Counted from the stretch's first letter, positions 53,247-62,963 are shown. The stretch: DNA of 64,000 bases from Erysipelotrichaceae bacterium (GCA_024684175.1 JAIKXJ010000063.1:62001-126000); one strand, 5' to 3'. Notes: a model not told the origin generated them from the sequence alone. Numbers and translations are program-made.

Positions 53247-54290
53247 TCAGATATCAGCCTCACATTCATAGATCCGGCAGTTCGCCAGAGAGTGGATATA
53301 CGCCAGACATTCACCGGAGATCTTCACCATGCCCAGTCCCTTGATGACGATCAGCTTCTTGCCCTTTATCGAATAATCGGTGATCCCCAGCGGCTTGACC
53401 CGCAGCACGAACTCACAGTAGTGCTTCTGATAGAAATCGTCGCCGTTCTCATATTTCGTACGGTGGATCTTGTTCTGACTGTTGATGTAGAAAGTTACAC
53501 TGGCCTTGTCTTTCGGCAGGATATCGACTCTGAGCAAGCCGTCATAGAAATAGGACTGCGGACTGCTCACCTGGAAATTCTGCGGACGGATCATCTTATC
53601 GATCTTGGACAGCTTGTACTTCTCGATATTGAGATAAGTCGTATAATTGCTGACATCGACCAGACCCGGCGTATCGATGAAACGGTAATTCCGGTAACTG
53701 ATCTCCACTTCCTCCAGGGTCGTGCCCGGATAGAAAGAAGTCGTCAAAGATCGTTCATGGATCAGTTTATTGATCAAAGACGATTTGCCGGCATTGGCTC
53801 TGCCGGCGAAAATGACCGTGGACGCATGAAGATCTTCCAATAGGGACAGGAACTGTTCATTGAACTTCGGTTCATATTTGTTGGATAAAAGCGCTGCCTT
53901 GATGTTGCCGTAACGGCGGTTGAGATCGAACAGCATCTTCGAAAAGATCTTGTCGACCTTTCTCTCGGACATATTATCCGGAAGCAGGTCCGTCTTATTG
54001 ATGACCAGAAGAAGATCCTTACCGGCGAACATGTCGAGCAGATCGTCATCTTTGAGACAGAACGCATCCAGGATATCGATGATGAGCACGAACAGCGCGT
54101 TGGGATAACGGTTGTAGATATCGATGATCTTCTCGTTGGTAACGTAGTTGGTCCTCAGATATTGCGTATCACCGTAATGGGACAAGCGAAAACAACGCTG
54201 GCAGTAATCCTGTTCCAGATCCGGAACATAGCCCAGTGCTTCCTTGTTTTTTGTCTGCAGTTCGATGCCGCATCCTTTACATTTCTTCAT
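53247..54290 (-). CDS. yqeH: YqeH, circularly permuted GTPase for 30S assembly
   Basis: N-terminal zinc finger (CKGCGIELQ ... YCQRCFRLSHYG). GTPase motifs are in permuted order: G4 INKTDLLP near residue 97, then G1 AGRANAGKSSLINKL near 163, then G3 IDTPGLVD. C-terminal treble-clef/RNA-binding part. 347 residues. Overlaps yqeG by 14 bp. Confidence 0.95.
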   Translation of the reverse strand: MKKCKGCGIELQTKNKEALGYVPDLEQDYCQRCFRLSHYGDTQYLRTNYVTNEKIIDIYNRYPNALFVLIIDILDAFCLKDDDLLDMFAGKDLLLVINKTDLLPDNMSERKVDKIFSKMLFDLNRRYGNIKAALLSNKYEPKFNEQFLSLLEDLHASTVIFAGRANAGKSSLINKLIHERSLTTSFYPGTTLEEVEISYRNYRFIDTPGLVDVSNYTTYLNIEKYKLSKIDKMIRPQNFQVSSPQSYFYDGLLRVDILPKDKASVTFYINSQNKIHRTKYENGDDFYQKHYCEFVLRVKPLGITDYSIKGKKLIVIKGLGMVKISGECLAYIHSLANCRIYECEADI

Positions 54291-54783
54291 GAAGTACCTT
54301 TCTCCAAATAAACTTTTCTATCCTTCGGTTGAACGCCGTCATCTTGGAATCTTTTTCCTGCAGCTGCCGGCAATAGATACCGTAGCAGCCACTGAGATTG
54401 GCGCCTAAGATGTCCGTAAGCAGCTGATCGCCCAAGACCAGTGTCTTTGAAGGCACCGTGCCCATCTTCTTGCATACGGCAAGATAAGAAAACGGCAGCG
54501 GCTTCAGCGCATAATACCAGTAATCGGCTTGCAGATCACCGAGAAACATCTGCACGCGCTTCTTGTTGTTGTTGGAAAAGATCACGACCTTGAATCCCGC
54601 TGTTTTGAGATCTTCGATGAATTTTCTTGCCCGTTCATCGCAAGATCCGGTATTCGGTACGGCGATCGTGTTGTCAACGTCCAACAAAACGGTATCGAAA
54701 CCGCGTTCCCGGTAATATGAAAGATCGAGGTCGGTAAAAATATCCAGTATCTGTTTCGGTCGGAATAAAGACATATCAGTCAA
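54277..54783 (-). CDS. yqeG: YqeG family HAD phosphatase
   Basis: HAD subfamily IIIA. Nucleophile motif VLLDVDNTIAVPN near residue 31 (DxDxT type), VVIFSNNNKKR, and LVLGDQLLTDILGA with the second metal Asp. 168 residues; substrate unknown. Overlaps parC by 8 bp and yqeH by 14 bp. Confidence 0.92.
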   Translation of the reverse strand: MTDMSLFRPKQILDIFTDLDLSYYRERGFDTVLLDVDNTIAVPNTGSCDERARKFIEDLKTAGFKVVIFSNNNKKRVQMFLGDLQADYWYYALKPLPFSYLAVCKKMGTVPSKTLVLGDQLLTDILGANLSGCYGIYCRQLQEKDSKMTAFNRRIEKFIWRKVLHEEM

Positions 54784-57280
54784 ACAGCGAAGTCTGTTCG
54801 CTTTCCTCTTGCGTATCGTAGTAGCCTTCCGGGATATCGATGATCTCCACGGAAGCGATATCGTTCATATCTTTGAAGATATAGAAATAATTCTCGTTAA
54901 GATCCCGCGGTGAAGAGAAAGACTGTTCCAGTTCCATGAACGGGACTTCCGAAACGGCCATCTCATCCAGTTTTCCTTCATTATACACATAAAGCGTATT
55001 GTAACTTGAGACCATAGAGATCTTATTGACACCGTGCGGCTTGGATTTGATCTGCCTGAAGACACGGTAACCTTTGGTATTGCGTGAAGTCAGATCGAGC
55101 TTTTCCATACGGATGCGCTTGAAACCGCCCTTGTCCGTCGATAAAAGCAGCTGCTTGCCGTCATGATGATCGGCACAAACGCAAGAGAGTTCATCGCTCT
55201 TGACATTCATGCCCATGACGCCCTGCGCTTTGGCTGCGAGATCCGAAAGGATCTTAGACGAATACTTGTTGCAATAGCCGTCTTTGGAGACCAGGATCAG
55301 GTCGTCATCGTCATAAGCGACGCAGACCGAAACGAGTTCATCACCGGCTTTCAGCTTCATCGCCGTCAGGTATTTGGAAGAACGTTCGACATTGAAACGC
55401 GGCAGCGAGGTCTTCTTGATCATGCCGTTTCTGGTCGCCGTGATGATGAAAGCGAAGGTGTCGAAATTCTTCACGATGCAGGCACCGATGAATTTCTCGT
55501 TGCCTTCCATGCGCACGTAATGGGAGATATGCTTGCCGATGTCCTTGAACTTGCATTCATCGATCCGATAGACCGGAAGATACGCATAGTTGCCTTTGGA
55601 AGAAAACAACAATAAGGTATCGAGCGTATCGCAGGCTTTCAGGCCGATCAAAGCATCTCCTTCTTTGACGGACGGTATGCTTCCGACATTGGCATTGAAC
55701 GCCCTCTCCGAGAAACGCTTGAGATATCCGTCACGGGAGACCGAGATATAACACGGTTCGTTCGGGATCATGGCCATCTTATCGAAGACGATCTCTTCGA
55801 CTTCATCCTCGATCTTGCTGCGGCGCGGGAAAACTTGCATCTCATCGACTTCCTTGAGTTCGGAGACCAGTACAGAATCCAGGACTTCTCTGGAAGAAAG
55901 GATCGCGCTAAGTTCGCTGATCTCTTTGACCAGCGTCTTGTTTTCTTCCTTGAGCGTGACGATGTCGGTGTTCGACAAACGGTACAGACGCAAGGTGACG
56001 ATGGCTTCCGCCTGTTCTTCCGTGAACAGGAAGGCTTCCTTGAGACGTTCCTTGGCGTCTTTTTTATCTTTGGACTTGCGGATGAGAGCGATCACATCGT
56101 CCAGGATCGAGATCGCCTTGATCAGACCTTCGATGATGTGCAATCTCGCCTTCTTCTTGTCTCTGAGATAACGCGAACGGTTCAAGACGACTTCACGGCG
56201 GTGTTCGATGAAGGCATCGAGCGCAGCCGGAAGCGACATCAGCACCGGTTTGTGATTGACGATCGCAACATTGTTGTAGGAATAGTTGATCTGCAAGTCG
56301 GTGTTCTTGTATAGATAATTGAGGATCTGTTCGCAGTTGGCATCCTTCTTGCATTCGATCACGATACGAAGACCGTTCCTGCCGGATTCATCCCGGACAT
56401 CGACGATGCCTTCGATCTGCTTGGACAGATAGATATCGGAGATCTTCTTCACCAGCTGTGATTTGATGACTTCGTAAGGGATCTCACTGACGATGATCGC
56501 GGAACCGGTCTTGGATTCCTGGATCTCACACTTGGAACGAACGACAACCTTCCCCTTGCCGGTCTCAAAGATCTCACGGATCTGTTTCTTGCCCTGTACG
56601 ATGCCTCCGGTCGGGAAATCCGGACCCTTGATATATTCCATCAGTTCATCCAGGGAACAATCGGGATTCTGCAGACGGTGGATCGTCGCTTCCACGACTT
56701 CGTTGAAGTTGTGCGGGGCGATATTGGTCGCATATCCGGATGCGATACCGGTCGAACCGTTGATCAGCAGCAACGGATACCTGGCCGGTAAGACCGTAGG
56801 TTCAAGATGGGTATCGTCATAGTTGTTGGTCATCGCGACCGAATCGTAATTGATGTCATCGAGAAGCAGACCGGCATTCTTGGCCAGTCTGGCTTCGGTA
56901 TAACGCATCGCAGCCGGCGGGTCATCATCGATGGAACCGTTGTTGCCATGCATATCGATCAAAGGAACATTGATCTTCCAGTCCTGGGACATACGCACCA
57001 TAGCTTCGTAGATCGAGGAGTCGCCGTGCGGATGGAACGTACCCATGACGCTTCCGACCGTCTTTGCGGACTTACGGTGCGGCTTTTCATAGACATTGCC
57101 GTCGATATACATCGAATAAAGGATCCTTCTCTGGACCGGTTTGAGACCGTCTCTGGCATCGGGAAGAGCACGTTCCTGAATGATATATTTGGAATAACTG
57201 CCAAAACGGTCCGACATGATATCGTCGAGCGTTTCGTTGAGAAAATTCTCTATGATCTCTTCTTTCTTACGTCTAGCCAT
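54776..57280 (-). CDS. parC: DNA topoisomerase IV subunit A
   Basis: Decatenates daughter chromosomes. Breakage-reunion domain with the catalytic Tyr in AAMRYTEARL near residue 125. The quinolone region HPHGDSSIYEAM keeps the Ser and Glu of sensitive enzymes. The C-terminal beta-pinwheel repeats are less regular than in GyrA, and no GyrA box was recognised. 834 residues. Linkage to parE and divergent plsY supports ParC over GyrA. Confidence 0.94.
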   Translation of the reverse strand: MARRKKEEIIENFLNETLDDIMSDRFGSYSKYIIQERALPDARDGLKPVQRRILYSMYIDGNVYEKPHRKSAKTVGSVMGTFHPHGDSSIYEAMVRMSQDWKINVPLIDMHGNNGSIDDDPPAAMRYTEARLAKNAGLLLDDINYDSVAMTNNYDDTHLEPTVLPARYPLLLINGSTGIASGYATNIAPHNFNEVVEATIHRLQNPDCSLDELMEYIKGPDFPTGGIVQGKKQIREIFETGKGKVVVRSKCEIQESKTGSAIIVSEIPYEVIKSQLVKKISDIYLSKQIEGIVDVRDESGRNGLRIVIECKKDANCEQILNYLYKNTDLQINYSYNNVAIVNHKPVLMSLPAALDAFIEHRREVVLNRSRYLRDKKKARLHIIEGLIKAISILDDVIALIRKSKDKKDAKERLKEAFLFTEEQAEAIVTLRLYRLSNTDIVTLKEENKTLVKEISELSAILSSREVLDSVLVSELKEVDEMQVFPRRSKIEDEVEEIVFDKMAMIPNEPCYISVSRDGYLKRFSERAFNANVGSIPSVKEGDALIGLKACDTLDTLLLFSSKGNYAYLPVYRIDECKFKDIGKHISHYVRMEGNEKFIGACIVKNFDTFAFIITATRNGMIKKTSLPRFNVERSSKYLTAMKLKAGDELVSVCVAYDDDDLILVSKDGYCNKYSSKILSDLAAKAQGVMGMNVKSDELSCVCADHHDGKQLLLSTDKGGFKRIRMEKLDLTSRNTKGYRVFRQIKSKPHGVNKISMVSSYNTLYVYNEGKLDEMAVSEVPFMELEQSFSSPRDLNENYFYIFKDMNDIASVEIIDIPEGYYDTQEESEQTSLFD

Positions 57281-59198
57281 TTCTCGTTACTCTGTAGTCT
57301 TCTTCCAATGTGAAATCGATGTGCTCATCGATCCACTTTCTTCTTATCTCGGCATTGTTGCCCATCAAAACGGAGATCCTTCTCTCACACAGGGCAGCAT
57401 CCTCGATGGAGACCTGGATCAAAGTACGCTTTGCGGGATCCATCGTGGTATCCCAAAGCTGATCGGCATCCATCTCACCGAGTCCCTTATAACGCTGTAT
57501 ATCGAACTTCTCGCCCATTTCCGTCTTGAACCGGGCAAGTTCCTCATCGGAGTATAGATAGACCATCTCCTTGTTTTTCATGACGCCGTAAAGCGGCGGC
57601 ATGGCGATATAGACATGCCCCGTCTCGATCAGCTCACGCATGAAACGATAAAAGAAGGTCAAAAGAAGCACCTGGATATGGGCACCGTCGGTATCGGCAT
57701 CGGTCATGATGACCACTTTATCATAGTGGATATCGTCGATATTGAAATGCGGACCGACTCCCGCCCCGATGCAATGGATGATCGTATTGAGCTCTTCATT
57801 CTTTTCGATCTCGGAGACCGCTGCCCTTTCCGTATTCAAGACTTTACCGCGCAAAGGCAGGATCGCCTGGAAAGAAGAATCACGGCATTTCTTGGCGGAA
57901 CCGCCGGCCGAATCGCCCTCGACCAAAAACAGCTCCAGTTTAGAAGCATCCCGGGATTGTGCCGGGGCAAGCTTGCCGGAGAGGATCTCCTTCGCCTTGG
58001 TCGACGATTTCTTGCCGCTCCTGGCTTCGTCTTTCGCCTTTCTGGCGGCTTCTCTGGCAACGGCAGCCCGCTGTATCTTGCGGATCAGCTGGATCGCCGT
58101 CTCTTTATTTTCGTGCAGGTAATAAGTCAGCTGTTCGGAAACGATCGAATCCACGGCCGTCTTGGCTTCCGGCGTTCCCAGCTTGCCCTTAGTCTGGCCT
58201 TCAAACTGCAGTACAGACTCCGGGATCGCACAGGAAATGATCGAAGTCAGGCCTTCTCTGACATCGCTTCCTTCAAAATTCTTGTCTTTTTCTCTCAATA
58301 AGCCGGTCTCTCTGGCAAATTCGTTGATCACCTTGGTGAACGCGGTCTTATAACCGACTTCGTGGGTACCGCCGTCGCCTGTCCTGACCAGATTGACATA
58401 AGAAAAAGTATTTTCCTGATAGCCGTCGGTATATTGGAAAGCGATATCGACACTGATCCCGTCTTTCTCACCGGAGAAAGTCACGGTATCGTGTAAAACA
58501 TCCTTATCTTCATGAAGATATTCCATGAAAGCCTTGAGGCCTTCTTTATAAAGGAACTCCTGCTGTTCGCCGCTGCGTTCATCTCTGACGATGAGTTTGA
58601 CGTTCTTGAGCAGGAACGCTTCTTCCTGAGCACGTTCGACGATCGTCTGGAAATTGAATACCGTCGTCTGGAAGATCTTCTTGTCCGGCATGAAAGTGAC
58701 CTTGGAACCGGTCTTGCTGGTCGTACCGATCTCCTGAAGCTTATAGACTTTTTTGCCGCCGTTTTCAAAACGCATCAGATAGCGTTTCTTATCGCGGCAG
58801 ACTTCGACTTCCAACCATTCCGACAAGGCATTGACGACAGAAGCGCCGACGCCATGCAGACCGCCGGACGTCTTGTAACCGCCCTGGTCGGAGAACTTGC
58901 CGCCGGCATGAAGGACAGTAAAAATGACCTGCAGGGTATTCTTGCCGGATTTGTGCATGCCGACCGGCATACCTCGGCCGAAATCGGTCACCGTGCAGGA
59001 TCCGTCTTTATTGATCTGTATATCGATCTCATCGCCGAAACCGTTGATCGCTTCATCGATCGCGTTGTCGACGATCTCCCACACCAGATGGTGCAAGCCT
59101 CTGCTGTCGACGGAGCCGATATACATACCCGGTCTTTTACGGACCGCTTCGAGACCCTCAAGGATCTCGATACTGTTATCATCATATCGATTTGCCAT
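57273..59198 (-). CDS. parE: DNA topoisomerase IV subunit B
   Basis: GHKL ATPase subunit: EIVDNAIDEAINGFGDEI, TDFGRGMPVGMH and GGLHGVGASVVNALS. Toprim domain LFLVEGDSAGGSAKK, PLRGKVLN and MTDADTDGAHI. 641 residues from the ATG at 59198; the upstream frame to 59243 lies over the promoter. Extended -10 TGATATAAT ends 10 nt before the ATG and no SD is seen, so the leader is only about 4 nt. First gene of an eleven-gene operon. Confidence 0.95.
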   Translation of the reverse strand: MANRYDDNSIEILEGLEAVRKRPGMYIGSVDSRGLHHLVWEIVDNAIDEAINGFGDEIDIQINKDGSCTVTDFGRGMPVGMHKSGKNTLQVIFTVLHAGGKFSDQGGYKTSGGLHGVGASVVNALSEWLEVEVCRDKKRYLMRFENGGKKVYKLQEIGTTSKTGSKVTFMPDKKIFQTTVFNFQTIVERAQEEAFLLKNVKLIVRDERSGEQQEFLYKEGLKAFMEYLHEDKDVLHDTVTFSGEKDGISVDIAFQYTDGYQENTFSYVNLVRTGDGGTHEVGYKTAFTKVINEFARETGLLREKDKNFEGSDVREGLTSIISCAIPESVLQFEGQTKGKLGTPEAKTAVDSIVSEQLTYYLHENKETAIQLIRKIQRAAVAREAARKAKDEARSGKKSSTKAKEILSGKLAPAQSRDASKLELFLVEGDSAGGSAKKCRDSSFQAILPLRGKVLNTERAAVSEIEKNEELNTIIHCIGAGVGPHFNIDDIHYDKVVIMTDADTDGAHIQVLLLTFFYRFMRELIETGHVYIAMPPLYGVMKNKEMVYLYSDEELARFKTEMGEKFDIQRYKGLGEMDADQLWDTTMDPAKRTLIQVSIEDAALCERRISVLMGNNAEIRRKWIDEHIDFTLEEDYRVTRNG

Positions 59199-59208
59199 AA
59201 CTCTTAAA

Positions 59209-59217
59209 ATTATATCA
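59209..59217 (-). promoter_or_regulatory. Extended -10 promoter of the parE-nth operon
   Basis: TGATATAAT on the minus strand, 10 nt before parE. The same nonamer occurs on the plus strand at 59232-59240 for plsY, so the two units use back-to-back extended -10 promoters. Confidence 0.65.
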
Positions 59218-59231
59218 TAAACATATACCTG

Positions 59232-59240
59232 TGATATAAT
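59232..59240 (+). promoter_or_regulatory. Extended -10 promoter of plsY
   Basis: TGATATAAT on the plus strand, about 48 nt before the plsY ATG; the leader carries the SD AGAGGA. Confidence 0.6.
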
Positions 59241-59287
59241 CACAAAGAAGTGAAGGAAGTCTTCACGGAAAGAGAGGAATCCTATTC

Positions 59288-59893
59288 ATGAAGATCGTTT
59301 TATGGCTTGTGATCGGTTATCTGATCGGCTCGATCCCCTGGGGTCTGGTCATCGGAAAAGTGTTTTTCCATAAAGATATCCGCAACTACGGTTCGGGTAA
59401 TCTGGGCGGGACCAACGCCGCCAGAGTCCTGGGTACACCGGTCGGGATCCTGGTCATCCTTCTGGATGCCTTAAAAGCCTTCATCGTCATGATCTTATGC
59501 CATTTGCTCAATCCGGGCTTCGAACAATATGCCGGCCTGGCGGTCTGCATCGGCCACTGTTTCCCGATCTTCGCCGGATTCAAAGGCGGCAAAGCCGTTG
59601 CCTGTTCCTATGGCTATCTGCTGGGTCTGGCCCTGTATATCACGCACAACTACCTGATCACTTTCATCTTACCGGTCGTCATCTTCTTCATCATCCTGGC
59701 GCTCTGCAAGATGGTCTCCCTTTCTTCGATGATCGGCGTATGCAGCGCAGCGATCCTGATCTTCTTCTTCTGCGACCGCCTCAGCGGCTTGCTGGTGCTG
59801 TGCCTGTCATTATTCGTCATCTACCGGCATCGGACCAATATACAGCGCATCCTGAACGGGACCGAATCCAAGATCGGACAAAAGAAAAAATAA
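59288..59893 (+). CDS. plsY: Glycerol-3-phosphate acyltransferase PlsY
   Basis: Membrane enzyme that acylates glycerol-3-phosphate with acyl-phosphate, the first step of phospholipid synthesis. About five membrane segments. Motif 1 GSIPWGLVIGK, motif 2 YGSGNLGGTNAARVLG, motif 3 GHCFPIFAGFKGGKAVA (the usual GKGVA is GKAVA here). 201 residues. Divergent from parE as in Bacillus. Confidence 0.94.
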   Translation: MKIVLWLVIGYLIGSIPWGLVIGKVFFHKDIRNYGSGNLGGTNAARVLGTPVGILVILLDALKAFIVMILCHLLNPGFEQYAGLAVCIGHCFPIFAGFKGGKAVACSYGYLLGLALYITHNYLITFILPVVIFFIILALCKMVSLSSMIGVCSAAILIFFFCDRLSGLLVLCLSLFVIYRHRTNIQRILNGTESKIGQKKK

Positions 59894-59915
59894 AAATGAG
59901 CGACCGCTCATTTTT
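59892..59915. terminator. Bidirectional terminator between plsY and the EIIB gene
   Basis: 10-bp stem AAAAATGAGC/GCTCATTTTT with a 4-nt loop and T-runs on both strands. Confidence 0.85.
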
Positions 59916-59919
59916 TCAT

Positions 59920-60207
59920 TTATTCCGGCCAAAGCAGTTTTTCGATCTCGTCGTAGATCTGTCTGGCTCCTTTTCCCAAGACGACACCGGTCGCATCAAC
60001 GAAAGGACATTGAAATTCCGCAGTGACCGGGACACTGGAAACACAGATATCGTAGTTCCCCGACAGTTCGGCCGCCTGAGATGCCAGACACTGAGAGATC
60101 TCAAAATCGCCTTCTCTTCCCCGATCGCAAAGTTCCTTCGTCAGTTTCAGGTTCATGATCGTCGAAGTCGCGATACCGTTTCCGCAGCATAGCAAGATCC
60201 TTTTCAT
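59920..60207 (-). CDS. PTS EIIB subunit, galactitol (Gat) type
   Basis: Phosphocarrier with the Cys loop LLCCGNGIATSTIMNLKL near residue 4, the pattern of galactitol/SgcB-type EIIB. 95 residues from the ATG at 60207 (AAGGA upstream). It follows an EIIA gene, but no EIIC permease lies in the unit, which ends at the terminator after it. Confidence 0.85.
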   Translation of the reverse strand: MKRILLCCGNGIATSTIMNLKLTKELCDRGREGDFEISQCLASQAAELSGNYDICVSSVPVTAEFQCPFVDATGVVLGKGARQIYDEIEKLLWPE

Positions 60208-60227
60208 GTGGTTTTTCCTTTCTTTCT

Positions 60228-60689
60228 TCAGCAAAGTCTTCCCTTTTCGATCAGTTTACGATATGCATCATAATCATTCACATTTCTAAAGGCTTCCATC
60301 AGTTCCTTATCCTTGAACGCTTCCATGAAACGCATCATCAGCTCAAGCTGATCCGCCGTATGATTCAATGTAAAGACGAAGATCATCGATACATCGATCT
60401 CATGGCCGTCACTTCCCATCTCGGTGAATCTCACCGGCTTGTCAAAACTCATGAAAGCGACTTGCGAAACATGATCCGGTGAAGCATCGCAATGAGGAAG
60501 CGCGATACAGCAGCGATCCAGGCAGATCCCCGTCGGAAATGCTGCTTCTCTTGCCAGAAGTTTTTCATAAAAATCATCTTTAACAAGTCCTTCGTTCATG
60601 AAACAGTCCGCCATCTGTTTCAGCGCATCGTTTTTGTCTTTCACCGGGACATGAAACAGAGCGATCTTTCTGTCATATAAATCTTCCAT
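60228..60689 (-). CDS. PTS EIIA subunit, fructose/mannitol/galactitol type
   Basis: Phosphoryl acceptor from HPr. Active-site His in CCIALPHCDASPDHV near residue 71. 153 residues from the ATG at 60689, which has AAAGGA and suits the TATAAT at about 60716-60721. An ATG at 60710 is open but lies only 5 nt after that -10 box. Pairs with the EIIB gene; no EIIC in the unit. Confidence 0.85.
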   Translation of the reverse strand: MEDLYDRKIALFHVPVKDKNDALKQMADCFMNEGLVKDDFYEKLLAREAAFPTGICLDRCCIALPHCDASPDHVSQVAFMSFDKPVRFTEMGSDGHEIDVSMIFVFTLNHTADQLELMMRFMEAFKDKELMEAFRNVNDYDAYRKLIEKGRLC

Positions 60690-60742
60690 AAATCCTTTAT
60701 GATCCTTCATCCACCATTATAATACTGCCGATATAAAAGCGG

Positions 60743-62608
60743 TCATCCGGCCGCCTTGTCATTTTCAATAAGTTCAAACAGAGACCGCACATCGATCTGC
60801 AAAGATGCCTCCAGCTGCGAAAGCGAACCGTGGCCGACATAAGTGTCATCGATACCGATCGCTTTGAATGAGACACCGATCTTTTTTTCGGCGGCAAATT
60901 CCAGGATATCATCGCCCAGAGAGCCCTTCAGCATATCTGTCGTATACAGATAGATGCGTTTTCCTTTGTTCAGCACTTCCGTAAGGATCGTCTCATCGAT
61001 CGGTTTGAGGAAGCGCGCATTGACTAGTGTCAGCTGTAGATCGTTGTCTTCGATCACCTTTTTGATCCGGTTGAGCGGATCCCCGTAGGAGATGACGATC
61101 GCCTCTGGATCCTCTTTTTCGATCAGATATTCCCAGCTGCCGATCTTCAGCAATTTTTTTCTGCCGTCCCATTTTTTCAGATTCCCTTTCGGATAACGGA
61201 TGAAGAACGGCTGATCGCACTGAAAACCGGTATGGAGAAGGTCGGCGATCTCTTCGCCGTCTTTCCCCTGACATAAGACGATGCCCGGCAAAGACCTCAG
61301 CAGAGAAACATCGAATACGCCGTGGTGGGTCGCTCCGTCCGCGCCGGCCAGCGATGCCCTATCGATACCGACGACGATCGGCAAAGACATCCTGGCGACG
61401 TCATGATTGAGCTGATCGTAGGCTCTCTGCAAGAAAGAAGAATAGATCGAAACGAATGGTTTTTTTCCGCTCAGGGACAATCCGCAGGCAAAATCGATCG
61501 CCAGATCTTCGGCGATGCCGACATCATAGCAGCGATCCGGAAAGCGGGAAAAGAGTCTGTTGAGTTCCGATCCGCACTTCATGGCCGGTGTGATGGCAAG
61601 GATGTCTTTGTTTTCCGCCATCTCTTCTTCCACGTATTTTGCCACGATCCCCGAATACGAGATCTCGTTTTCCGGAACGGAAGAGATCGGCTTACCGGTC
61701 TTGAGATCGAACGGTGAAACGCCGTGCCATTTGCCGATGGCATCTTCTTCCGCCGGTTTGTAGCCTTTGCCCTTGGTCGTTATGCAATGGACGACCACCG
61801 GCACATCTTTCTGCTTTGCCGTCGTGAACGCCCGGACCAGGCTCTTGATGTCGTGACCGTCGACCGGTCCGATATAGTAGAAGCCGAAATCATCGAAGAA
61901 ACCCGCATCGATGATCGGCCCTTTGATCTTTTCTTTCACGTCATGGATCATCCGGATGACTGCTTCGCCGTTCTTCCCTTTTTTCAGAAGGTTCTTGACG
62001 TTTTCCTTGAGCCCGTTGTATCCCTTGGAATTGCGAAGTTTGGAGATGTTGGAATTCAGGACGCCGACATTGTTGGAGATCGACATATTGTTGTCGTTAA
62101 AAACGATGATCATCTTGTGCTTCTGATAGCCGATCTGATTGAGTGCTTCCAGGGATAGCCCGGACGTCAGCGAACCGTCGCCGATGACCGGAACGATATG
62201 ATAGTCCTCCTTATTCAGGTCTCTGCCGGCTGCCATGCCTAAGGCAAACGGCAGCGAAGTGGAAGAATGGCCCGCTTCAAAACAGTCATAGATGCTTTCA
62301 TCTCTTTTCTGGAAACCGGAGATGCCGCCATACTGTCTCAATGTATCCATGCGGTCCGCCCTTCCGGTCAGGATCTTATGCGTATAGCACTGATGCCCGA
62401 CATCGAAAAAGATCTTGTCTTTCGGCGCATCGAAACAATAATGAAGAGCGATCGTCAGTTCCACGACACCCAGGTTGGACGAAAGATGACCGCCGGTCTT
62501 TGATACGCTCTCCAATAAAAAAGAGCGGATCTGATCTGCCAGGTCATCCAGCTGGTCGATGTTCATCTGCTTCAGAAAAGAAGGATCTTTTATTTTTTTG
62601 ATATCCAT
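60743..62608 (-). CDS. dxs: 1-deoxy-D-xylulose-5-phosphate synthase
   Basis: Thiamine-diphosphate enzyme making DXP from pyruvate and glyceraldehyde-3-phosphate, first step of the MEP isoprenoid route. GGHLSSNLGVVELTIALHY near residue 40, ThDP motif GDGSLTSGLSLEALNQIG near 145, transketolase-like centre (GADGATHHGVFDV) and C-terminal domain. 621 residues, normal. The RBS is weak (GCGGAT). Confidence 0.96.
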   Translation of the reverse strand: MDIKKIKDPSFLKQMNIDQLDDLADQIRSFLLESVSKTGGHLSSNLGVVELTIALHYCFDAPKDKIFFDVGHQCYTHKILTGRADRMDTLRQYGGISGFQKRDESIYDCFEAGHSSTSLPFALGMAAGRDLNKEDYHIVPVIGDGSLTSGLSLEALNQIGYQKHKMIIVFNDNNMSISNNVGVLNSNISKLRNSKGYNGLKENVKNLLKKGKNGEAVIRMIHDVKEKIKGPIIDAGFFDDFGFYYIGPVDGHDIKSLVRAFTTAKQKDVPVVVHCITTKGKGYKPAEEDAIGKWHGVSPFDLKTGKPISSVPENEISYSGIVAKYVEEEMAENKDILAITPAMKCGSELNRLFSRFPDRCYDVGIAEDLAIDFACGLSLSGKKPFVSIYSSFLQRAYDQLNHDVARMSLPIVVGIDRASLAGADGATHHGVFDVSLLRSLPGIVLCQGKDGEEIADLLHTGFQCDQPFFIRYPKGNLKKWDGRKKLLKIGSWEYLIEKEDPEAIVISYGDPLNRIKKVIEDNDLQLTLVNARFLKPIDETILTEVLNKGKRIYLYTTDMLKGSLGDDILEFAAEKKIGVSFKAIGIDDTYVGHGSLSQLEASLQIDVRSLFELIENDKAAG

Positions 62609-62679
62609 ATCCGCTACTATTAATTGTATTTGAACTGAAGGATTAAGTCCATCGCAATAAAATGTGAAATTATGGTAGT

Positions 62680-62710
62680 CAAAAAAGCCCGAACGCTGAG
62701 CGTTCAGGCT
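62680..62710 (-). terminator. Rho-independent terminator of yneF
   Basis: 11-bp stem (62686-62696 with 62700-62710) then U6 on the minus strand. One pair is G-U only when read on the minus strand, which supports this direction. Confidence 0.85.
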
Positions 62711-62729
62711 TCAAACTGCATTTTGATGA

Positions 62730-62939
62730 TCACTGTCCCATCGATTTCATGATCGCACGGATCTGCGCTTCCGAAGGCTTTCTGCCCATCTGCGCATACA
62801 TCGCACGGATCATCTTTTCATTGATCGGCGGGTTTTCCTTCAGCTGCTTTTCAAAATTCTTTCTGGTAACGAAGAACGTGATCACTGCACCGACGAGACC
62901 GCCGACAACAAAGTATAAAAGAGACATCCAAAAGTTCAT
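62730..62939 (-). CDS. yneF: YneF family small membrane protein (UPF0154)
   Basis: 69 residues: N-terminal membrane helix (LLYFVVGGLVGAVITFFV), then the conserved basic tail KNFEKQLKENPPINEKMIRA and QMGRKPSEAQIRAIMKSM. Function unknown; common in Firmicutes. SD AAGGA. Confidence 0.93.
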   Translation of the reverse strand: MNFWMSLLYFVVGGLVGAVITFFVTRKNFEKQLKENPPINEKMIRAMYAQMGRKPSEAQIRAIMKSMGQ

Positions 62940-62963
62940 ATTTACACCATCCTTACTTAATAG

